Source of the DNA: Microbacterium sp.
GTDB taxonomy: Bacteria; Actinomycetota; Actinomycetes; Actinomycetales; Microbacteriaceae
Assembly: GCA_017306415.1 (NCBI GenBank)
Contig: JAFKIL010000003.1
Location: 434,001 to 498,000, forward strand
DNA length: 64,000 nt
Direction: 5' to 3'
Part shown: in pieces, positions 57,898-64,000 of the stretch
Numbering within the stretch: the first letter of the stretch is position 1
Layout: the number at the start of each line of letters is the position of its first letter
The notes under the pieces: model-generated
What the model was told of the DNA's origin: nothing
Databases searched by the model: none
What the model saw: only the letters and a program-made list of their open reading frames with translations
Made by a program: the position numbers and the translations under genes

Positions 57898-58283
57898 CGG
57901 ACGACCTCCGACCCCTGCCCGACCGCTTTCGCGGCAGCAACCTCCGCGTGCACGGCCCGCATGTCCAGGCTCCGGACCCCGTCGATCAGCTGATCCAGCT
58001 GAGCGGGGCCCAGTGCGCCGGGCTGCGAGAAGACGAGCACGCCCTCGCGGAACACCATCAGCGTCGGGATCGAACGGATCTGGAAGCCCGCTGCGAGCTC
58101 GCGCTGATCCTCGGTGTCGACCTTGCCGAAGACGATATCCGGGTGCTGGTCCGAGGCCTCCTCGAAGACGGGCGCGAACATCCGGCAGGGGACGCACCAC
58201 GCGGCCCAGAAGTCGACGAACACGATGTCGTTCTGCTCGATGACATCGCCGAATCCCTCGATGGTGACAGTCCGAGTAGCCAT
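57894..58283 (-). CDS. Thioredoxin
   Basis: This 129-residue thioredoxin has active site WCVPCR in DFWAAWCVPCRMFAPVFEEA and the cis-proline in IRSIPTLMVFREG. The dipeptide between the cysteines is VP rather than the usual GP, which would shift its redox potential, and a C-terminal helix of about 20 residues extends the standard fold. It is coupled to the CoADR-rhodanese and probably resolves persulfides or disulfides made by it. Confidence 0.93.
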   Translation of the reverse strand: MATRTVTIEGFGDVIEQNDIVFVDFWAAWCVPCRMFAPVFEEASDQHPDIVFGKVDTEDQRELAAGFQIRSIPTLMVFREGVLVFSQPGALGPAQLDQLIDGVRSLDMRAVHAEVAAAKAVGQGSEVVR

Positions 58284-58349
58284 GTGGTCCTTTCGTGTCT
58301 CGTGGTCAATGGTCGACGGCAGACGCCGCCGTCGGATGGGAGATGCCGC

Positions 58350-58481
58350 TCAGGCAGCGGCCGCGTCGTGGCCGGGACAGCGGTCGTCTTCCGGGACGCC
58401 CCACAGTGCGTCCTCCACGTGCTGGCCGCAGCCGGTCCACGTCGCCTTGCCGCACACCGCACACGTCACTCTGCTGCACAT
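58350..58481 (-). CDS. Cys/His mini-protein (zinc-ribbon-like), copy 1
   Basis: This 43-residue protein begins MCSRVTCAVCGKATWTGCGQ and keeps the Cys 2, 7, 10, 18, 35 and His 21, 38 pattern of the paralogue at 55464-55625, but lacks that protein's basic C-terminal tail. It is the first gene of the CstR-controlled operon, directly downstream of the promoter. A zinc or persulfide-reactive site is plausible; function unknown. Confidence 0.72.
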   Translation of the reverse strand: MCSRVTCAVCGKATWTGCGQHVEDALWGVPEDDRCPGHDAAAA

Positions 58482-58506
58482 GGCCGCATCCCCTGTTCCT
58501 CGACAG

Positions 58507-58554
58507 ATACCCCCTTGGGTATATCCATAATACACCCCCGGGGGTATTTAGCAA
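58507..58554 (-). promoter_or_regulatory. Promoter of the sulfur operon with two CsoR/CstR-type operators
   Basis: On the minus strand TTGCTA (58549-58554), 16 bases and TATTAT (58527-58532) make a strong promoter. The spacer holds the GC-tract palindrome ACCCCCGGGGGT (58534-58545), and a second site ATACCCCCTTGGGTAT (58507-58522) lies downstream of the -10. Both fit the ATACCCCYNGGGGTAT-like operators of the CsoR family. Binding of the CstR protein encoded in this operon would block it until persulfide accumulates. Confidence 0.85.
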
Positions 58555-58835
58555 CCGGGACAGTCGTACAGCCGCGGTGAACGCGGAAAGCAGACGTCGA
58601 GCAGCCTCGCCGGCGATCTGGAGCAGCACAGCGGCGAAAGCGCGCCCGGAGCGCATCGGATGCGCGACACTCTCAACGCGGGCGCAGCGCGCACCGGTGA
58701 TGAGGGTCGTCGCCCAGGAGAGTCCTCATCCCGCGGACGCACGCCTGGCGGGCCCTCGGATTCCCCTCAACTCCCGCCGTCCCGTCGATTCCCCGCCACC
58801 TGCGCAGGAGATCGCGACGCGATGAGCCTGACGAT
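58555..58835. other. Gene-free stretch between sulfur operon promoter and CDF gene
   Basis: No frame on either strand here has both a credible start signal and protein-like composition. Together with the promoter region it makes a gap of about 350 bp. Since the CDF gene ends at 58836 and the sulfur operon starts at 58481 on the same strand, it must hold the end of the CDF transcript, but I see no clear terminator hairpin. Confidence 0.4.
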
Positions 58836-59846
58836 CTATCGGGGCCCCTCGTGCCCACCGGTCGCCAGAGCCCCGCTGCGGGTGGCGATGACGAAGTCAT
58901 CGACGTTGTGCACGTGGTCCCGGACGCGGCGCACCGCCTCCGCCGACACGGACGCGGCGGCCGCCGGGTCGAGGACCAGCACGGCGTCCCCCTCCAGCCG
59001 ATGCCCCACCCAGCGCAGGCGGACCCGCTCGATGCGGTCGACCCCTGGCACATGCTGCAGCGCGTGCTCGACCCGATCGACGAGTTCGGGCTCGACGCCG
59101 TCCATCAGCCGTCGTCCGATGCTGCGGATCGTGCCGATGAGCAGGACGAAGATCGCTGCCGAGATGATGAGGCCGACGATTGGATCGGCGAGGGGGAACC
59201 CGGCGAGCACCCCGATCCCGCCGATGACGACCGCGAGAGAGGTGAAGCCGTCCGTGCGCGCGTGGACGCCGTCGGCGACCAGCGCCGCCGAGCCGATGCG
59301 TCGACCGATGCGGATGCGGTAGATCGCCACCGCCTCGTTGCCGAGGAAACCGATGACACCCGCGACGATCACCCAGCCGAGGTTCTCCAGTGGCCGCGGG
59401 TGGATGATGCGATCGATCGACTGCCAGGCCGCGACCACAGCGGACAGCAGGACGACGAAGACGATGAACAGGCCGGCCAGGTCCTCTGCCCGCCCGAAGC
59501 CGTACGTGTACCGGCGGGTCGCCGCGCGGCGGCCGAGCACGAACGCCACCCACAGCGGGATCGCCGTCAGCGCGTCGGAGAAGTTGTGGACGGTGTCGGC
59601 GAGCAGCGCGACCGAGCCGCTGAAGACGACGACGACCGCCTGCAGCACGGTCGTCGCCAGCAGGATCACCAGACTGATCTTGAGCGCGCGGATGCCCGCG
59701 GAGCTCGCCTCGAGCGCGTCGTCGATCGAGTCGGACGCATCGTGCGTGTGCGGCACGAACAGCCTGTAGAGGAACCCCTTCACGCCGCCCGGATGCTCGT
59801 GCTCGTGCTCGTGCTCGTGTGCGTGCTGGTGATCGTGATCGGTCAT
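58836..59846 (-). CDS. Cation diffusion facilitator (zinc-type metal efflux)
   Basis: This 336-residue CDF transporter has a His-rich N-terminus (DHDHQHAHEHEHEHEHPGG), six helices, metal-site motifs VALLADTVHNFSDAL (helix 2) and ALVADGVHARTDGFTSLAV (helix 5), and a cytoplasmic C-terminal domain. The HxxxD pairs in helices 2 and 5 fit Zn/Co/Cd transport in proton antiport. Its ATG overlaps the stop of the ArsR-type sensor, giving a two-gene sensor-efflux operon. Confidence 0.93.
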   Translation of the reverse strand: MTDHDHQHAHEHEHEHEHPGGVKGFLYRLFVPHTHDASDSIDDALEASSAGIRALKISLVILLATTVLQAVVVVFSGSVALLADTVHNFSDALTAIPLWVAFVLGRRAATRRYTYGFGRAEDLAGLFIVFVVLLSAVVAAWQSIDRIIHPRPLENLGWVIVAGVIGFLGNEAVAIYRIRIGRRIGSAALVADGVHARTDGFTSLAVVIGGIGVLAGFPLADPIVGLIISAAIFVLLIGTIRSIGRRLMDGVEPELVDRVEHALQHVPGVDRIERVRLRWVGHRLEGDAVLVLDPAAAASVSAEAVRRVRDHVHNVDDFVIATRSGALATGGHEGPR

Positions 59847-60208
59847 TCGCCGGCGCGATCGCGATGGTGGTGGCGCGGAGTCCCGCCGAGGGAGTGCTCC
59901 GCCTGGAAGATGGCATCCGCGACCAGGCGCGACGCGTGCTCGTTCTCGAGGCGGTAGAACACCCGCTGCGCGTCCTGGCGCGTGGCCACGATCCGCGCGA
60001 GTCGGAGCTTCGCGAGATGCTGCGACACGGCCGCGGGCGACTTGTCCACGATGTCCGCGAGATGGTTCACCGACAGCTCACCCGACTCCCCGAGCGCGAG
60101 GATGATCCGCACCCGCGTCGCGTCCGCCAGCATCCCGAACACCTCGACCGCCAGCTCGACGTACTGGCTCTCCGGCGACGCACCGCATCCCTGCCTATCT
60201 GCGTTCAT
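59843..60208 (-). CDS. ArsR/SmtB-family metal sensor
   Basis: This 121-residue winged-helix repressor has EVFGMLADATRVRIILALGE, then SVNHLADIVDKSPAAVSQHLAKL as the recognition region, a wing with RQDAQRVFYRLE, and a C-terminal helix with NEHASRLVADAIFQAEHS and HHHRDR that could form a zinc, nickel or cobalt site. The start is ATG 60208, which lies inside a palindromic operator; an upstream ATG at 60226 is less likely. It should repress itself and the CDF gene. Confidence 0.92.
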   Translation of the reverse strand: MNADRQGCGASPESQYVELAVEVFGMLADATRVRIILALGESGELSVNHLADIVDKSPAAVSQHLAKLRLARIVATRQDAQRVFYRLENEHASRLVADAIFQAEHSLGGTPRHHHRDRAGE

Positions 60209-60217
60209 ATGCAGATA
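60196..60217 (-). promoter_or_regulatory. Operator at the ArsR/CDF operon start
   Basis: TATCTGC (60196-60202) and GCAGATA (60211-60217) form a perfect inverted repeat with an 8-base centre that includes the start codon. A TAGCGT -10 on the minus strand ends next to it. Palindromes of this size over the transcription start are typical of ArsR/SmtB regulators. Confidence 0.75.
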
Positions 60218-60340
60218 CGCTACCACGATGTCGTGCGCCCGCTCCGCTCGACGTGGTTCTCTGCGCGAGGACCCCTCCCTTCGGCTCCCGCAAAGATCAG
60301 GTGTCTAGGATGAGCGAGCCCCCCTCCTGATCGGACGCCC

Positions 60341-61297
60341 ATGATCGTCGATTCCGCCATTCCGAGCCCTGACCCCAGCTGGGCGAGCTTCTCGCTCGGT
60401 CCGCTGACGATCCACACGTACGCGCTGTGCATCATCGCGGGGATCATCGCCGCCGTCGCGATCACGGAAAGGCGACTCCGACGCCGCGGGGTGTCGCCCT
60501 GGACCACCGTCGACATCGCCCTGTGGACCGTTCCGCTGGGCATCGTCGTCGCGCGGTTCTATCACGTGTTCACGCACGTCGGCGACTACTTCTACCCGGG
60601 CGCGAACCTGTGGAACGTGTTCGCCATCTGGGACGGCGGCAACGCGATCTACGGTTCGATGATCGGCGGCGCGGTCGGCATCGCGATCGCCTGCCGACGC
60701 ACGGGTCTGCGCTTCTGGGCGTTCGTCGACGCCCTGGCCCCCGCGCTCCTCGTCGCGCAGGCCATCGGCCGGCTCGGGAACTGGTTCAACCAGGAGCTGT
60801 TCGGTCTTCCGACGACACTGCCATGGGGACTGGAGATCTCGCCGAACGCGCCGATGTACCCGGCGGGCACGCCCGCCGGGACGCTCTTCCACCCGCTCTT
60901 CCTGTACGAGATCATCTGGAATCTCACCGGCGCCCTCCTCATCGTCCTGCTGGAGCGACGCCTGACCCTGCAGTGGGGGCGGAGCATGGGTCTCTACATG
61001 GTCTGGTACGGACTCGGCAGGAGCGGACTCGAGGCGATCCGCATCGACCCGACCAGCAACGCGGCCTTCGGCATCCCCGCCAACATCTGGGCCTCGTTCG
61101 CCCTCATCGCGATCGGGGTGACGCTTCTCGTCGTCCAGAGCATCCGGCACGACGGCCCCGAACCGTCGCCGTACGTCGACGGCCGCGGCCCCACGGGCGC
61201 GGCGTCGGGAGGCGCGAAGGCGGACGCAGAGGCGGACGACGCAGAGGTCTCTCCCGGTTCGACCGCGCCCGACCCTGCGCGCGTGCGCGGCGCCTAG
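60341..61297 (+). CDS. lgt: Prolipoprotein diacylglyceryl transferase
   Basis: This 318-residue membrane enzyme attaches diacylglyceryl to the lipobox cysteine of prelipoproteins, such as the sugar-binding lipoprotein in this window. It has seven helices, the early LTIHTYALCIIAGIIAAV segment, the catalytic-region VVARFYHVFTH, and the Lgt signature GRLGNWFNQELFG near residues 143-155. A hydrophilic tail of about 50 residues rich in Ala, Asp and Gly follows, as in other actinobacterial Lgt proteins. Confidence 0.96.
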   Translation: MIVDSAIPSPDPSWASFSLGPLTIHTYALCIIAGIIAAVAITERRLRRRGVSPWTTVDIALWTVPLGIVVARFYHVFTHVGDYFYPGANLWNVFAIWDGGNAIYGSMIGGAVGIAIACRRTGLRFWAFVDALAPALLVAQAIGRLGNWFNQELFGLPTTLPWGLEISPNAPMYPAGTPAGTLFHPLFLYEIIWNLTGALLIVLLERRLTLQWGRSMGLYMVWYGLGRSGLEAIRIDPTSNAAFGIPANIWASFALIAIGVTLLVVQSIRHDGPEPSPYVDGRGPTGAASGGAKADAEADDAEVSPGSTAPDPARVRGA

Positions 61298-61394
61298 CGC
61301 TTCGAGTCCGCCGCGACACTCTCGGCGTGATCCCCACGAGGGCGACGGTCCCCATCCCGAGACCGCGGCTCCTCTCCTTCCGTCCCACCGACCG

Positions 61395-61790
61395 TCACGG
61401 GTGACGGCCACCGCTGCCACCATCCTCGCGCCAGCCGAGCAGCAGCCCGCCGGTGAGCCGTGATGCCAGGCGGAACACGAGGGCGATGCAGACCGCGACT
61501 CCCGCACCGACCACCGTCTCGACGGCGCCGATCACGAGCGCGACGAGCAACGTCACCGGGAGGTTCACCACCGCGGCGACGTGGGAGACGCCTCCCGTCG
61601 CGGCCGTGAAGCCGGTGTCCCACGCGGAGAAGGTGCCCGTGGCGAGCAGCGCCAGCCACAGCAGCGCGACGCCGAACGTCTGCACGGCGGCAAGGCAGCC
61701 CGAGAAGATGAGCCCCCATCGAGCGGCCGATCGGAGCGAGATGTCGATCAGGCTGATCCGGATGTCACGCGGTGCGGCGGGCACGAGCAC
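61395..61790 (-). CDS. Small membrane protein, possibly DUF3566-like
   Basis: This 131-residue protein starts LVPAAPRDIRISLIDISLRS, then has two long hydrophobic stretches, AARWGLIFSGCLAAVQTFGVALLWLALLA and NLPVTLLVALVIGAVETVVGAGVAVCIALVFRLAS given in parts around residues 22-50 and 75-112. The layout, a short basic N-terminus with a 'IDxxS' motif and two to three helices, recalls the actinobacterial DUF3566 family usually found next to gyrA, but gyrA is not here. Function unknown. Confidence 0.7.
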   Translation of the reverse strand: MLVPAAPRDIRISLIDISLRSAARWGLIFSGCLAAVQTFGVALLWLALLATGTFSAWDTGFTAATGGVSHVAAVVNLPVTLLVALVIGAVETVVGAGVAVCIALVFRLASRLTGGLLLGWREDGGSGGRHP

Positions 61791-61971
61791 CTCCTCGTGA
61801 CGAGCTTCTCCCTGGAGCTCTCAGGCGCGGCTAAGACGCACGTCCGTCGGGTCGGTGTCGGCGGCGCTGTGGTGTCTGAGCGACGCCGCGGCCACCTCGT
61901 TGGTGCCGATTTCGCAGTTGAGCGCCGTGCGGGCCGAGCGGCGACGAACAGCAGGCGACGGCACGATGCGT

Positions 61972-62583
61972 CTAGGCCCGCGGCACACCTTCAGCCTTGG
62001 CCCGATTCCGCCTCGAGAGCGCGGCCAGGACGATGGGCACGATGGTGAGGAGGATGATGCCGAGCATGATCCACTCGATGTTGGCCGCCACCCATGGAAT
62101 CGAACCCAGGAGAGCACCGGCGTAGCCGAGGACGGCAGCCCAGAGCACCGCGGAGACGGCATTCCACAACGCGAAGGCTCGATGCGCCATCGTCGTCATC
62201 CCAGCGGCAGGCGCAACGTAGGTTCGCACGATGGGCACGAATCTGGCGAGTACGAGCGCAAGGCTCCCCCAGCGCGCGAAGAAGCGCTCGGTGTCTTCGA
62301 GGTACTTCTCCTTGAGCACCTTGGCACCGGGACGGAAGAGCCGCCGACCGTATCGACGGCCCAGGAGGAATCCGAGTTCACCTCCCGCGAGGGCTGCGAT
62401 CGCGGCGATCGCGGCGACGAGGACCCAGTTGACGCCGATCGCCGCAGCGATCACGGCGGCAGCGAAGACGAGACTGTCGCCGGGGAGGAAGGGGAAGAGG
62501 AGGCCGTTCTCGACGAACACGAGGAGGGCGACGATGACGAGCGCGAACAGCCCGAAACCCGAGAGGGAGGTGAGGAACGCCAT
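61972..62583 (-). CDS. DedA-family membrane protein
   Basis: This 203-residue protein of the DedA/SNARE-associated family, linked to flipping of lipid carriers and membrane homeostasis, has VENGLLFPFLPGDSLVFAA (the ENxxFPFLPGD motif), GELGFLLGRRYGRRL, and the arginine-rich re-entrant LARFVPIVRTYVAPAAGM. Four to five hydrophobic segments are visible. The 181 bases before the upstream gene's start (61791-61971) contain no recognisable gene. Confidence 0.93.
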   Translation of the reverse strand: MAFLTSLSGFGLFALVIVALLVFVENGLLFPFLPGDSLVFAAAVIAAAIGVNWVLVAAIAAIAALAGGELGFLLGRRYGRRLFRPGAKVLKEKYLEDTERFFARWGSLALVLARFVPIVRTYVAPAAGMTTMAHRAFALWNAVSAVLWAAVLGYAGALLGSIPWVAANIEWIMLGIILLTIVPIVLAALSRRNRAKAEGVPRA

Positions 62584-62660
62584 GCGTCCACTGTCTGGCG
62601 CAGCGTCTAAGGAGCGTCTCAGATGCCCGCGGTGGACCGGACGGCGCCTAGCATTCGGGT

Positions 62661-62888
62661 ATGGCGAACGCTGATCCGATCGACGACGTCTCCATCGGGG
62701 GCGAGGGCATCCGTCTCGGGCAGTTCCTCAAGTTCGCGGGATTGGTCGATTCCGGCGGGGATGTGAAGGCAGTGGTGGCCGACGGGCTCGTGACGGTGAA
62801 CGGCGAGATCGATCGTCGACGTGGACGGCAGCTCACGACCGGCGATGTCGTCGGCTTCGAGGGCCGCCGGGTCCGCGTGCGCCCCTGA
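62661..62888 (+). CDS. S4-domain RNA-binding protein (YaaA/YbcJ type)
   Basis: This 75-residue protein is almost entirely an S4 fold: IRLGQFLKFAGLVDSGGDVK, VVADGLVTVNGEIDRRRGR and LTTGDVVGFEGRRVRVR. Small stand-alone S4 proteins bind structured RNA, in some bacteria on ribosomal particles. TAGCAT (62649-62654) six bases before the ATG marks a leaderless promoter. Confidence 0.9.
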   Translation: MANADPIDDVSIGGEGIRLGQFLKFAGLVDSGGDVKAVVADGLVTVNGEIDRRRGRQLTTGDVVGFEGRRVRVRP

Positions 62889-62915
62889 AGAGGGTCGCGC
62901 GAGCGGCCGCGGAGG

Positions 62916-63602
62916 CTAGCCGCCGAACAGGTGCCATGTCCCTTCGGAGACGACGTCCACCCGTCCGTCGACGATCCGCAGCGCCGTGTCGTCGTCGATC
63001 GCGTAGACCGGCACGGGGACGCCCGACGCCCACGCCTCGATGTTCGCGGCGGTGGTGTCGGGCATCTCCGGGTTGTCGAGGTGCGGGTACAGGGTGACGT
63101 CGACGAGCCCGAGCGCCGTGCCGGCATCCTGCCCCATGTCACTGTCGTCCGGCACGAAGGCGAGATCGAACTCCGCGTCGCAATTGACGGGGGTGACCGC
63201 GATGCTGCCCGCGCTCATCCCGACATAGACGGTGCGTTCGAGCATCGGCAGCAGCTGCGCGAGCCCGGACTCCCGCATCCAGTGGCACAGATAGAGGACA
63301 TCGCCGCCCCAGACGAGCAGCGCGTCCGCCTGCTGGACCGCCGGGACCCAGTTCTCCCTGCGGACGGTGGGCAGCGCGGTGAGCTCGAGGAGGGCCATCT
63401 CCTTCCAGCCGAGACCGACGAACGGATGCGGCGAGGCCCCCGAGACGGCCTGCCACGCGCCCGTCCCTCCGCCCGGGAACGGATGCATGCCGGTCGGGAT
63501 GATGAGCGCCGAGCACTCCGAGATCGGCTTGCCGAGCAGGTCGACGAGGGCCGCCTGGATGCTGGCGTTGGTGATGCCGCCGGACGTGAGCAGGAATTTC
63601 AT
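62916..63602 (-). CDS. Peptidase E-like serine peptidase (family S51)
   Basis: This 228-residue cytoplasmic peptidase has the S51 nucleophile elbow VYVGMSAGSIAVTP, the ALLVWGGDVLYLCHWM strand before it (family GGN/GGD segment) and the late VTLYPHLDNPEM histidine region. S51 members cleave Asp-X dipeptides or process cyanophycin-like products. The ATG at 63602 follows GAGAGG and gives a standard N-terminus (MKFLLTSGGITN). Confidence 0.88.
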   Translation of the reverse strand: MKFLLTSGGITNASIQAALVDLLGKPISECSALIIPTGMHPFPGGGTGAWQAVSGASPHPFVGLGWKEMALLELTALPTVRRENWVPAVQQADALLVWGGDVLYLCHWMRESGLAQLLPMLERTVYVGMSAGSIAVTPVNCDAEFDLAFVPDDSDMGQDAGTALGLVDVTLYPHLDNPEMPDTTAANIEAWASGVPVPVYAIDDDTALRIVDGRVDVVSEGTWHLFGG

Positions 63603-63659
63603 CGTGACCTCTCTCCCCTCCCCGAGGCTAGCCGCGGCGGTCGACATCCGCCCGTACCG

Positions 63660-64000
63660 TCACCGCGTTCGCGTCGACCGCAGGGTCACGGAGGGCTGCT
63701 CGGCGAACGCCGCGCGGTAGGCCGCGGCGAACCTGCCGAGGTGCGCGAAGCCCCAGCGCGCGGCCACCTCGGTGACGCTGCGCGTCCCCGGCTCGGCTGA
63801 CGCCAGCTCCTCGTGCACCCGTTCGAGCCGCAGGCTTCGCAGATAGGACATCGGCGTGGTGTCGAGCGCGCGGCGGAACCCCTCCTGCAGCGCCCGCGGA
63901 CTCATCGAGACCGCGGCCGCCAGTTCCGTCACCGTCCAAGGATGGTCGGGGCTGCTCCGCAGGAGATCGACCGCCTGCGCGACGGGCCGCACTCCCGCGA
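63660..64000 (-). CDS. AraC-family transcriptional regulator (5' cut by window edge)
   Basis: The visible C-terminal 113 residues are a complete AraC/XylS DNA-binding domain with two helix-turn-helices: VTELAAAVSMSPRALQEGFR and VTEVAARWGFAHLGRFAAAY. PMSYLRSLRLERVHEELASA lies between. The frame stays open to base 64000, so the sensing domain is outside the window. The effector cannot be predicted. Confidence 0.9.
   Translation of the reverse strand, partial: AGVRPVAQAVDLLRSSPDHPWTVTELAAAVSMSPRALQEGFRRALDTTPMSYLRSLRLERVHEELASAEPGTRSVTEVAARWGFAHLGRFAAAYRAAFAEQPSVTLRSTRTR

Overview
The window is 64 kb of high-GC DNA (about 70% by eye). It has dense gene packing, many 4-base ATGA or GTGA overlaps and many leaderless promoters (TANNNT six or seven bases before the start codon). 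Gene content includes monomeric isocitrate dehydrogenase, the sucCD / perM / purN / purH neighbourhood, ECF42 and zinc-finger-fused sigma factors, and ROK regulators with MsiK-type importers. Together these point to an actinobacterium, most likely Microbacteriaceae (Microbacterium-like). The genus is an inference.

Layout. 0-2 kb: a DGPF protein with an ECF42 sigma factor, followed by a repeat block. 2-4.4 kb: glyA-folD behind a ZTP riboswitch. 4.4-6 kb: a cytoplasmic GH20 hexosaminidase. 6-10 kb: a membrane-tethered sigma factor, a small membrane protein, an FAD oxidase and a NUDIX remnant. 10-15.7 kb: a ROK-regulated sugar import operon (regulator, binding lipoprotein, two permeases, kinase) whose operator is nearly repeated in front of the hexosaminidase, suggesting one amino-sugar regulon. 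15.8-21.1 kb: L,D-transpeptidase, CE7 esterase, icd and a GNAT enzyme. 21.3-25.2 kb: a heterodimeric ABC exporter behind a structured leader that encodes a 25-residue peptide. 25.3-30 kb: an alcohol dehydrogenase, the ogt/Ada-AlkA alkylation repair pair and a flavin disulfide oxidoreductase.

30-38 kb: purH, purN, perM, then a purine permease and an F420-type reductase, then sucD-sucC; sucC shares a palindrome with icd. 38-47 kb: TetR/acyl-CoA dehydrogenase, a two-gene ligase/polymerase pair, a MarR-isochorismatase-MFS operon, SseB and MerR genes. 47-53 kb: a UvrD-type helicase, a large membrane-anchored glycosidase-like protein and a UPF0303 protein. 53-60 kb looks accessory: a tRNA-like sequence, a divergent MarR/MFS pair, a CstR-controlled persulfide operon (two paralogous Cys/His mini-proteins, thioredoxin, CoA-disulfide reductase-rhodanese, a YgaP-like membrane protein, the sensor), and an ArsR/CDF metal efflux pair. 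60-64 kb: lgt, two membrane proteins, an S4 protein, peptidase E and a partial AraC regulator.

The observations most worth following up are the exporter leader peptide, the CstR operon with its duplicated mini-proteins, the tethered sigma factor, the glycosidase with seven C-terminal membrane segments, and two small regulons visible from shared operators (ROK sites; icd/sucC palindrome). All functions come from reading translations; no database search was possible.
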